From positions 372,001-436,000 of the forward strand of contig NZ_CP127390.1 of assembly GCF_030286045.1 (NCBI RefSeq): a DNA stretch of 64,000 bases. The letters are read 5' to 3'. The position numbers and the translations under genes are program-made. This document shows positions 53,731-64,000 of this stretch, one piece after another. Each line of letters starts with the position of its first letter. Positions within the stretch are counted from its first letter, which is position 1. The notes below the pieces were generated by a model, which saw nothing but the letters and a program-made list of their open reading frames with translations, had not been told where the DNA came from and did not search any database. The stretch is from Propionimicrobium sp. PCR01-08-3 (lineage in GTDB: Bacteria; Actinomycetota; Actinomycetes; Propionibacteriales; Propionibacteriaceae).

Positions 53731-53841
53731 AACTCCTTTTGGGTGAGTGGCGTGCACGGCGATAGGCGTTCGTGGGTTATGGCGAGCGATGTGCATCGCG
53801 CCGAACGGATGGCAACCGATCGTCCGTCATCGGTGCTCGAT

Positions 53842-53870
53842 TTGGCTCGTCAAGGCTTGCCGACTAACAT
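53842..53870 (+). promoter_or_regulatory. Candidate rplJL promoter
   Basis: TTGGCT (53842-53847) and TAACAT (53865-53870) are 17 bases apart. Transcription would start near 53877, just where the L10 leader-like sequence begins. Confidence 0.55.
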
Positions 53871-53876
53871 GAATCG

Positions 53877-54006
53877 GGCCGAAGACCGCAGGTAGGTGTA
53901 CTTCAAAGTCCGCAAGGACGCCGGCGCAGGTGGAACCAGCATTGAGCTGCCCGAACAATCAGGCAGTGTGAGTGCCCCGGAGACGCCCGCGTCCCGGGGG
54001 TTTTTT
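53877..54006 (+). promoter_or_regulatory. Ribosomal protein L10 leader-like RNA
   Basis: The sequence from GCCGAAGACCGCAGG onward, with GTCCGCAAGGAC and GCCGGCGCAGGTGG segments, resembles the actinobacterial L10 leader by memory. In that leader, L10 complexed with L7/L12 binds to lower rplJL expression. It ends in a terminator-like hairpin with a T run at 53975-54006, about 220 bases before rplJ, so control may be by attenuation as well as at translation. Confidence 0.6.
53975..54006 (+). terminator. Attenuator-like terminator before rplJ
   Basis: CCCCGG-A-GACG pairs with CGTC-CCGGGG (ten base pairs, one bulge) and is followed by six T residues at 54001-54006. It lies inside the rplJ leader with no gene end near it, which suggests regulated premature termination. 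A second CCCGGG at 54011-54016 could pair with the stem in an alternative fold. Confidence 0.65.
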
Positions 54007-54228
54007 ATGTCCCGGGTAGTGCATGATCTCGCGGACTTGGGTACTAGCCCGGACGAATCGGCGGCTCGACGCCGGCATCGGATGGGTGCGATGGCCAGCT
54101 GGATTTGCGACGACGACTCAACGGTCGCTCGGAGGAGTCAGAGGATGGCCAGCGCGCTCGATGGTGTCGCCCATCAGGTCGATAGGACGATGGATCCGGG
54201 TATCAACAAGAAGTGGGAAGGAGACCCA

Positions 54229-54813
54229 ATGGCGAGGCCTGACAAGGCAGCCGCGGTCGCGCAGCTGGCAGACGAGTTCTCCAGCAGCAACGCCGTCGTG
54301 TTGACCGAGTATCGCGGACTCACCGTCAAGAACCTGAAGGACCTTCGCAGGTCCCTGGGGGAGGACGCCAGCTACGCCGTTGCGAAGAACACCCTGGCTC
54401 TGATTGCCGCCCGGCAGGCCGGCGTCGAAGGACTCGACGACGAACTGACCGGACCGACCGCACTCGCCTTCGTCAAGGGCGATGTGGCCACGGCAGCCAA
54501 GAAACTGCGTGATTTCGCAAAGGCCAATCCGCTTCTGGTCATCAAGAGCGGCGTTCTCGAGGGCAAGGTCCTCAACGCCGAACAGGTCAAGAAGCTGGCC
54601 GATCTCGAATCGCGTGAAGTCCTGCTGTCCAAGCTGGCTGGCGCGATGAAGGCTTCGCTGAGCACTGCGGTTGGCACCTTCGCCGCCCCGCTCACGCAGG
54701 CTGCACAGCTTTTCGGCGCTTTGGAAACCAAGCAAGCCGACCAGAAGCCCGACACCTCGGCAGCTGCCGAGACCACCACCGACGCGGCAGCCGCGGCTGC
54801 TGACAACCAGTAA
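54229..54813 (+). CDS. rplJ: 50S ribosomal protein L10
   Basis: The 194-residue protein forms the base of the L7/L12 stalk. The N-terminal rRNA-binding domain runs from [21 protein letters not shown] through [34 protein letters not shown]. The C-terminal helix binds L7/L12 dimers, and an alanine/threonine-rich tail follows. I start at ATG 54229, eight bases after GGAAGGAG; the frame runs open upstream through the leader RNA. rplL follows 15 bases later. Confidence 0.96.
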   Translation: MARPDKAAAVAQLADEFSSSNAVVLTEYRGLTVKNLKDLRRSLGEDASYAVAKNTLALIAARQAGVEGLDDELTGPTALAFVKGDVATAAKKLRDFAKANPLLVIKSGVLEGKVLNAEQVKKLADLESREVLLSKLAGAMKASLSTAVGTFAAPLTQAAQLFGALETKQADQKPDTSAAAETTTDAAAAAADNQ

Positions 54814-54828
54814 GAAAGGACGCCAATC

Positions 54829-55218
54829 ATGGCGAAGCTGAGCACCGAGGAGCTCCTTGACCAGTTCAAGGAGATGTCCCTCATCGAGTTGTCCGAGTTC
54901 GTGAAGGCTTTCGAAGACGCCTTCGATGTCAAGGCCGCCGCTCCGGTTGCCGTCGCCGCTGCCGCAGCTCCGGCTGCCGGCGAGGAGGCTCCGGCCGCCG
55001 AGGAGAAGACCGAGTTCGACGTCATCCTCGAGGCCGCCGGCGACAAGAAGATCGGCGTCATCAAGGCCGTTCGTTCGCTGACCAGCCTGGGCCTCAAGGA
55101 GGCCAAGGATCTCGTCGAGTCTGCCCCGAAGGCCGTTCTCGAGAACGCCAAGAAGGAAGACGCCGACAAGGCCAAGGAGGCCCTGGAGGCCGAGGGCGCC
55201 ACCGTCACCCTCAAGTGA
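54829..55218 (+). CDS. rplL: 50S ribosomal protein L7/L12
   Basis: The 129-residue protein has the N-terminal dimerisation domain ([31 protein letters not shown]), an Ala/Pro-rich hinge, and the C-terminal factor-binding domain ([71 protein letters not shown]). It recruits elongation and initiation factors to the ribosome. ATG with AGAAAGGA upstream; a terminator lies 52 bases after the stop. Confidence 0.97.
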   Translation: MAKLSTEELLDQFKEMSLIELSEFVKAFEDAFDVKAAAPVAVAAAAAPAAGEEAPAAEEKTEFDVILEAAGDKKIGVIKAVRSLTSLGLKEAKDLVESAPKAVLENAKKEDADKAKEALEAEGATVTLK

Positions 55219-55270
55219 CCAAGGCACCTTTGCCGGGTATCTGCTGATCGCAGAGAACTCATCAGCGAAC

Positions 55271-55300
55271 AGGGGCGGACGCATTGCGTCCGCCCCTCTT
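55271..55300 (+). terminator. Terminator after rplL
   Basis: A 12-base perfect stem, AGGGGCGGACGC and GCGTCCGCCCCT, with loop ATT is followed by CTT. It should end most rplJL transcripts before rpoB. The rest of the 571-base rplL-rpoB gap has the pseudoknot-like repeat and the rpoB promoter palindrome. Confidence 0.85.
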
Positions 55301-55333
55301 CGCGTCCTCGCCGCCACTCGCTTGGCGGTAGGC

Positions 55334-55391
55334 GCGCCCGATGTAGTAAGCCGCGCCAGGTATATCGGGCGCGTGATCGGATTTCTGGCGC
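55334..55391. repeat. 58-base four-block palindromic element, copy 2 (inverted)
   Basis: Blocks GCGCCCG (55334-55340), GCGCCAG (55353-55359), CGGGCGC (55366-55372) and CTGGCGC (55385-55391) are spaced 12, 6 and 12 bases apart. This is the exact reverse-complement arrangement of 3032-3089. The central 20 bases (GCGCCAGGTATATCGGGCGC) are identical in both copies. More inverted repeats follow: GTGATCGG (55373-55380) with CCGATCAC (55415-55422), and CGGGAAT (55391-55397) with ATTCCCG (55411-55417). Confidence 0.85.
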
Positions 55392-55721
55392 GGGAATGCG
55401 GGCGAATGCGATTCCCGATCACCAGGCCGAGGACCGCGCGATCGCGCAAACGCGGCTGAGCCAGCGGGTAAGCGGCAATCCGAGCGCACTATCTGCGCTC
55501 CGCAGTCATCCAGATGGCCCGTTGGCAACCCGCTTGCAGCAAGCTGGTGGCCAGCAAAATAGCCGGCTCACCGGCATCTCCGCTTGACTGATGGGCCTTG
55601 CTTGATGCACCCTTTTCGTGGAAGCGAGCCCAGGACCAGACGGGCGGGTCGGAGTTGACCCGTTGATTTGCATCCGGTATATAGCGCGAGCTATAGTTTT
55701 TTGTTGCACATATCGTTTGGT

Positions 55722-55744
55722 GACCCATGTATTTGACATGGGTC
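55722..55744. promoter_or_regulatory. Palindrome over the candidate rpoB promoter -35 box
   Basis: GACCCATGT (55722-55730) and ACATGGGTC (55736-55744) are perfect 9-base arms around ATTTG. The consensus -35 TTGACA (55733-55738) sits across the loop and right arm. Seventeen bases on, the -10 region (CATAGA, 55755-55760 or so) is poor, about 30 bases before rpoB. A TATAGC-GCGA-GCTATA hairpin followed by six Ts at 55680-55702 lies upstream and may be a weak terminator. Confidence 0.5.
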
Positions 55745-55789
55745 GTTCAGCATGCATAGAACCACCGTGAGTTCTGGAAGGACCACATC

Positions 55790-58700
55790 TTGGCCACCTC
55801 GCGCAATGCGTCGAAGAACACCAACGTCATCTCCACCAGCGGCCGTATCTCGTTTGCCAAGATCGCCGAGCCGCTGCAGGTGCCTAATCTACTCGACCTG
55901 CAGATTGATTCGTTCAACTGGCTGATCGGCAGTGAGGCCTGGCAGCAAAAGACGGAGCAGGCCCTGGAGCAGGGCAGGACTGACGTCAACACCAGGTCGG
56001 GCCTGGAGGAGATCTTCGACGAGATCAGCCCTATTGAGGACTTCAATCAGACGATGTCGCTGAGTTTCCGCGACCATCGTTTCGAGGAGCCCAAGCACTC
56101 GATCGACGAATGCAAGGATCGCGACACCACGTACGCGGCCCCGCTGTTCGTGACCGCCGAGTTCATGAACAATGAGACCGGCGAGATCAAGAGCCAGACC
56201 GTGTTCATCGGCGATTTCCCGTTGATGACCGACAAGGGCACGTTCATCGTCAGCGGCACCGAGCGCGTGGTGGTGAGCCAGCTCGTCCGCTCTCCCGGTG
56301 TGTACTTCGAGCAGACCCCCGACAAGACCTCCGACAAGGACATCTTCACCTGCAAGGTGATCCCGTCGCGTGGTGCCTGGCTGGAGTTCGAGATCGACAA
56401 GCGCGACCAGGTCGGCGTCCGGTTGGACCGTAAGCGCAAGCAGAACGTCACCGTGCTGCTGAAGGCGCTCGGCTGGAGCGAGGATCGCATCCTCGAGCAG
56501 TTCGGCCAGTACGAGTCGATCCGGATGACCCTCGAGAAGGATCACGTCACCACTCAGGACGAGGCCCTGCTCGACATCTACCGCAAGCTGCGCCCGGGCG
56601 AGCCGCCGGCCCGCGATGCGGCCGAGCAGTTGCTCACCAACTACTACTTCAACCCGAAGCGCTACGACCTGGCCAAGGTCGGACGTTACAAGATCAACCA
56701 GAAGCTGGGCCTGAACCTGCCGTTCGACACCCAGGTGCTGACGATCGACGACATCGTCGCTGCGATCGACTACATCTGCGCGCTGCATGAGGGCAAGACC
56801 GAGATCGAGCGTGAGGGCGGCCAGACCGTTCTGGTCGAGGCCGATGACATCGACCACTTCGGCAACCGCCGGCTGCGTACCGTGGGCGAGCTGATCCAAA
56901 ACCAGCTGCGCACCGGTCTGGGACGCATGGAGCGGGTCGTCCGCGACCGGATGACCACCCAGGACATCGAGGCGATCACCCCGTCGACCCTGATCAACAT
57001 TCGTCCGGTGACCGCGGCGCTGAAGGAGTTCTTCGGCACCTCGCAGCTGTCCCAGTTCATGGACCAGAACAACCCGCTGGCCGAGCTGACGCACAAGCGT
57101 CGTCTGTCGGCGCTGGGCCCCGGCGGCCTGAGCCGTGACCGGGCAGGCATGGAAGTCCGAGACGTGCACCCCTCGCACTACGGACGCATGTGCCCGATCG
57201 AGACCCCTGAAGGCCCGAACATCGGCCTGATCGGATCGCTGGCCTCGTTCGCCCGGGTGAACGCCTTCGGGTTCATCGAAACCCCGTACCGCAAGGTCGT
57301 CGACGGCCGCGTCACCGACGAGATCGACTATCTGACCGCGCACGAAGAAGACCGGTACAACATCGCGCAGGCCAATGCGGAGCTGGACGAGAACGGCCGC
57401 TTCGTCGAAGACCACGTCGTGGTGCGTGTGCGCCACGGCGATGCGGACGCCGTCCCCGCGAGCGAAGTCGGTTACATCGACGTCTCGCCGCGCCAAATGG
57501 TGTCGGTCGCCACCGCGCTGATCCCGTTCCTCGAGCACGACGATGCGTCGCGTGCCTTGATGGGCGCGAACATGCAGCGCCAAGCCGTGCCGCTGATCCG
57601 CAGCGAGGCTCCCTACGTCGGTACCGGCATGGAATACCGCGCCGCTGTCGACGTCGGCGATGTCACGCTGGCTCATCGTCCGGGTGTGGTCACCAGCGTT
57701 TCCGGAGACCTGATCGAGGTCGCCAACGACGATGGCTCCTACGAGACCTTCCGGCTGGAGAAGTTCCGCCGCTCGAACGCGGGCACCTGCGTCAACCAGC
57801 GTCCGATGGTGCATGCGGGCGACCGTGTCGAGGCCGGCACCCCGCTGGCCGACGGCCCCTGCACCGACAACGCCGAGTTGGCGCTCGGACGCAACCTGCT
57901 GGTCGCGTTCATGCCCTGGGAGGGCCTCAACTACGAGGACGCGATCATTCTCAGCCAGCGCATCGTGAGTGACGACGTGCTCACCTCGATCCACATCGAG
58001 GAGCACGAGGTCGATGCCCGCGACACCAAGCTCGGCCCCGAAGAGATCACCCGCGACATCCCGAACGTCTCCGACGACATGCTCGCCAACCTCGACGAGC
58101 GCGGCATCATCCGCATCGGAGCCGAGGTCACCACCGGCGACATCCTGGTCGGCAAGGTCACCCCGAAGGGCGAGACCGAGCTGACTCCCGAGGAGCGCCT
58201 GCTGCGCGCCATCTTCGGCGAGAAGGCCCGCGAGGTGCGCGACACCTCGATGAAGGTGCCGCACGGCGAAGACGGAACCGTCATCGGTGTGCGCGTCTTC
58301 GACCGCGAAGAGGACGATGAGCTGCCCCCGGGCGTGAACCAGATGGTGCGCGTCTACGTTGCCCAGAAGCGCAAGGTGCAGGTGGGCGACAAGCTCGCCG
58401 GCCGGCACGGCAACAAGGGTGTCATCTCGAAGATCCTGCCGCTGGAAGACATGCCGTTCCTGCCCGATGGCACTCCGGTCGACATCATCTTGAACCCGCT
58501 GGGTGTGCCGTCGCGAATGAACGTGGGTCAGGTGCTGGAAACTCACCTCGGCTGGATCGCCCACTCCGGTTGGGACATCACCGAGGTGGACGAGGACTGG
58601 GCCGAACGGCTGCGCGATGTCGGCCTGGGCCAGGTGTCCGGCGACCAGCGGCTGGCCACTCCGGTGTTCGACGGCGCAGGCGAGGACGAGATCGGTGGTC

Positions 58701-59278
58701 TGCTGACCAACGGTCTGCCTAACCGCGACGGTGTTCGGATGGTGAACGGTGACGGCAAGGCCACCTTGTTCGACGGACGCTCCGGCGAGCCTTTCCCGGA
58801 GAAGGTCGGTCTGGGTTACATGTACATGCTGAAGCTGCACCACCTGGTCGACGACAAGATCCACGCGCGCTCGACCGGTCCGTACTCGATGATCACCCAG
58901 CAGCCGCTGGGTGGTAAGGCACAGTTCGGTGGCCAGCGTTTCGGTGAGATGGAGGTGTGGGCTCTGGAGGCGTACGGCGCCGCCTGGGCGCTGCAAGAGA
59001 TGCTCACCATCAAGTCCGATGACGTGCCCGGCCGCGTCAAGGTCTACGAGGCAATCGTCAAGGGGGAGAACATCCCCGAGCCCGGCATCCCCGAGTCGTT
59101 CAAGGTGCTCGTCAAGGAAATGAAGTCCTTGTGCCTGAACGTCGAGGTGCTGAGCAGCGACGGTGAGGTTGTCGATCTGCGCGACAGCGAGGACGACTAT
59201 CGCACTCAGGAAGACTTGGGAATCGACCTGTCGAGGCGTCCGGGTGCTGACTCGTTCGCCATCGTGGACGAAGTCTGA
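55790..59278 (+). CDS. rpoB: DNA-directed RNA polymerase beta subunit
   Basis: The 1162-residue subunit has the full set of beta-subunit regions: [13 protein letters not shown] at the start, the rifampicin-pocket region [67 protein letters not shown], and the C-terminal [38 protein letters not shown]. Asp425, His435 and Ser440, equal to E. coli 516, 526 and 531, are the sensitive-type residues. It starts with TTG at 55790 behind GGAAGGA; no in-frame ATG fits. rpoC follows 53 bases later. Confidence 0.97.
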   Translation: MATSRNASKNTNVISTSGRISFAKIAEPLQVPNLLDLQIDSFNWLIGSEAWQQKTEQALEQGRTDVNTRSGLEEIFDEISPIEDFNQTMSLSFRDHRFEEPKHSIDECKDRDTTYAAPLFVTAEFMNNETGEIKSQTVFIGDFPLMTDKGTFIVSGTERVVVSQLVRSPGVYFEQTPDKTSDKDIFTCKVIPSRGAWLEFEIDKRDQVGVRLDRKRKQNVTVLLKALGWSEDRILEQFGQYESIRMTLEKDHVTTQDEALLDIYRKLRPGEPPARDAAEQLLTNYYFNPKRYDLAKVGRYKINQKLGLNLPFDTQVLTIDDIVAAIDYICALHEGKTEIEREGGQTVLVEADDIDHFGNRRLRTVGELIQNQLRTGLGRMERVVRDRMTTQDIEAITPSTLINIRPVTAALKEFFGTSQLSQFMDQNNPLAELTHKRRLSALGPGGLSRDRAGMEVRDVHPSHYGRMCPIETPEGPNIGLIGSLASFARVNAFGFIETPYRKVVDGRVTDEIDYLTAHEEDRYNIAQANAELDENGRFVEDHVVVRVRHGDADAVPASEVGYIDVSPRQMVSVATALIPFLEHDDASRALMGANMQRQAVPLIRSEAPYVGTGMEYRAAVDVGDVTLAHRPGVVTSVSGDLIEVANDDGSYETFRLEKFRRSNAGTCVNQRPMVHAGDRVEAGTPLADGPCTDNAELALGRNLLVAFMPWEGLNYEDAIILSQRIVSDDVLTSIHIEEHEVDARDTKLGPEEITRDIPNVSDDMLANLDERGIIRIGAEVTTGDILVGKVTPKGETELTPEERLLRAIFGEKAREVRDTSMKVPHGEDGTVIGVRVFDREEDDELPPGVNQMVRVYVAQKRKVQVGDKLAGRHGNKGVISKILPLEDMPFLPDGTPVDIILNPLGVPSRMNVGQVLETHLGWIAHSGWDITEVDEDWAERLRDVGLGQVSGDQRLATPVFDGAGEDEIGGLLTNGLPNRDGVRMVNGDGKATLFDGRSGEPFPEKVGLGYMYMLKLHHLVDDKIHARSTGPYSMITQQPLGGKAQFGGQRFGEMEVWALEAYGAAWALQEMLTIKSDDVPGRVKVYEAIVKGENIPEPGIPESFKVLVKEMKSLCLNVEVLSSDGEVVDLRDSEDDYRTQEDLGIDLSRRPGADSFAIVDEV

Positions 59279-59331
59279 TCCGCCAACCCTCAAACGCTAC
59301 GACCAACGACCCATATTCGGGAGACAAACAA

Positions 59332-63222
<3,891 letters not shown>

Positions 63223-63276
63223 TTTCTTGAAGCCGGCTTGAGTGTCCGATTGAGGCACTGATCGGTTGAAACGTGG

Positions 63277-63311
63277 AAGGGGCGTTCGAGGGCAAACCTC
63301 GGGCGCCCCTT
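63277..63311 (+). terminator. Terminator after rpoC
   Basis: AAGGGGCG and CGCCCCTT pair outside a 2x2 internal loop, with CGAGG/CCTCG inside and a 5-base loop, 55 bases past the rpoC stop. It has no T run but is strong and well placed to end the rpoBC transcript. Confidence 0.8.
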
Positions 63312-63574
63312 ACCCGTGTTCGCGTGTTTGGTGGCCGGTCCGCGCGATGGCGTGGCAGCGATCCACCTGCGGTTCGCCTCCGACGCCAGGCCCGCCGTCA
63401 GGCGTAGTTGCGGGCGTCCGACGTAGTGCCCAGGGAGTATCCGGCAGTTCCCGGCAACCGGGTTGCCGTGCTAGCAGCACCCGTGGTGTACTTCACGGGT
63501 GCACCCGGACGCTCTGGCCGACGATGGCCGTATGCCCTGGTTGAGTTGATTTGTGTCGATGTGAAAGAGGTCCG
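63312..63574. other. Region with paired palindromes before a secreted-protein gene
   Basis: Between the rpoC terminator and the last gene no other coding frame is convincing. Two strong palindromes lie close together: CGGCAACC-G-GGTTGCCG (63452-63468) and GCACCCGTG/CACGGGTGC with an 8-base loop (63477-63502). They are 73-123 bases upstream of the next ATG and could be operators. Confidence 0.5.
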
Positions 63575-64000
63575 ATGAGAACATCACAGAAGGTAGCCGC
63601 AGGACTCGGTGCCCTCGCATTGGCCGGATCGTTGAGCTTCGGGACAGTGAGTTTCGCCCGTGCCGCAATCGAGCCGATGCTCACGATCGCGTCTGTTGAA
63701 GTTGACGAGGATGACGTTCCTGTTCTGACCGATGCCCCCTGGATCGATGCGACGGTTTCCGGCTGCTCCGAAGCAGATGGGGTAGTGAGCATCTATGCAC
63801 AGCTAAGCTCCAGCGATCTTGATGGCCATGTCGTCTGGGAGGACACCTATGATGCGCCGGAAAGTGGAGATTTGCAGATTCAGTCGGTGACCCCGCTACC
63901 GGGCATCTTCTATGACTTTGATATCTCCTGTATGGAGGCGGCAGATGATGATCCCGCTGACGGCCACCCGGACTCGGCCCTGTTCAGGTCCGGCACGGGA
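63575..64000 (+). CDS. Secreted protein of unknown function (5' part)
   Basis: The frame opens with ATG at 63575, behind GAGG, and runs through the window end (142 codons seen). The N-terminus MRTSQKVAAGLGALALAGSL, with SFGTVSFARA after it, is a Sec signal peptide with a likely cleavage after ARA. The mature part is acidic and beta-rich in style (ASVEVDEDDVPVLTDAPWIDATVSGC), with two cysteines (in SGCSEAD and ISCMEAA) that may form a disulfide. I recognise no family. Codon use is less GC-biased than in the housekeeping genes before it. Confidence 0.75.
   Translation, partial: MRTSQKVAAGLGALALAGSLSFGTVSFARAAIEPMLTIASVEVDEDDVPVLTDAPWIDATVSGCSEADGVVSIYAQLSSSDLDGHVVWEDTYDAPESGDLQIQSVTPLPGIFYDFDISCMEAADDDPADGHPDSALFRSGTG

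Noticed and set aside
53512-53796. A 94-codon minus-strand frame in the rplA-rplJ gap
   Set aside because: No ribosome binding site, no similarity, and it crosses the rplA hairpin and the tandem repeat, so it is unlikely to be coding.
56990-57240. Rifampicin-resistance substitutions in rpoB
   Set aside because: The key residues Asp425, His435 and Ser440 are the sensitive type. The A431 and E432 differences from the mycobacterial sequence are not classical resistance sites.
55889-59293. A 1134-codon minus-strand frame opposite rpoB
   Set aside because: High-GC codon bias in rpoB suppresses stops in this frame. The product is repetitive in composition and has no domain; rpoB on the other strand is certain.

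Overview
The window is chromosomal DNA from a high-GC actinobacterium. Gene content and protein style fit Propionibacteriaceae or a close relative: a two-subunit 2-oxoacid:ferredoxin oxidoreductase, an MptB-type mannosyltransferase, HadA/HadB dehydratases next to murB, a menaquinone pathway, and the order tRNA-Trp/secE/nusG/rplKA/rplJL/rpoBC. Many genes start with GTG or TTG and many neighbours overlap by ATGA or GTGA. I assign no species. I see no CRISPR array, prophage, insertion sequence or rRNA.

Layout. 0.5-3 kb: an ABC ATPase overlapping a large membrane protein. 3.2-5.6 kb (minus): an FMN reductase, a MarR regulator and a luciferase-like monooxygenase, which look like one flavin-dependent oxidoreductase system. 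6-8.6 kb: divergent menF and a menJ-like reductase. 8.7-24.6 kb: a complete fourteen-gene NADH dehydrogenase operon, nuoA to nuoN, followed three bases later by a long-chain polyprenyl diphosphate synthase. Menaquinone head-group entry, side-chain synthesis, side-chain reduction and the main quinone-reducing enzyme therefore sit together. 25.5-28.4 kb (minus): an iron-type ABC importer behind a Fur-like operator and a possible leader peptide. 28.5-38.9 kb: DUF805 protein, AMIN-like lipoprotein, M13 peptidase, korAB, mptB, an enoyl-CoA hydratase-family protein, a degraded nucleotidyltransferase-like gene and exonuclease III. 39-44.6 kb: TetR with a YqeB-like membrane protein, a small membrane protein, an S4 RNA-binding protein, a UbiB-family kinase, an unrecognised protein and YajQ. 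44.8-46.7 kb: tRNA-Tyr, an unusual tandem hairpin repeat, psuG, tRNA-Thr, tRNA-Met and rpmG. 46.9-50.1 kb: hadA, hadB, murB and an aromatic/aspartate aminotransferase. 50.5-63.2 kb: the tRNA-Trp, secE, nusG, ribosomal protein and RNA polymerase block. The window ends inside a secreted protein gene.

The most unusual items are non-coding or very small. A 58-base element occurs at 3032-3089 and, inverted, at 55334-55391; its four 7-base blocks have pseudoknot topology (a, b, a', b') and identical spacing in both copies. An 80-81 base tandem repeat behind tRNA-Tyr keeps its hairpin while the stem sequence changes. A 33-codon ORF is fitted between nuoD and nuoE by ATGA overlaps at both ends. An apparently leaderless 11-residue ORF overlaps the iron permease start under a Fur-like box. 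A 9-base palindrome spans a candidate rpoB -35 box.
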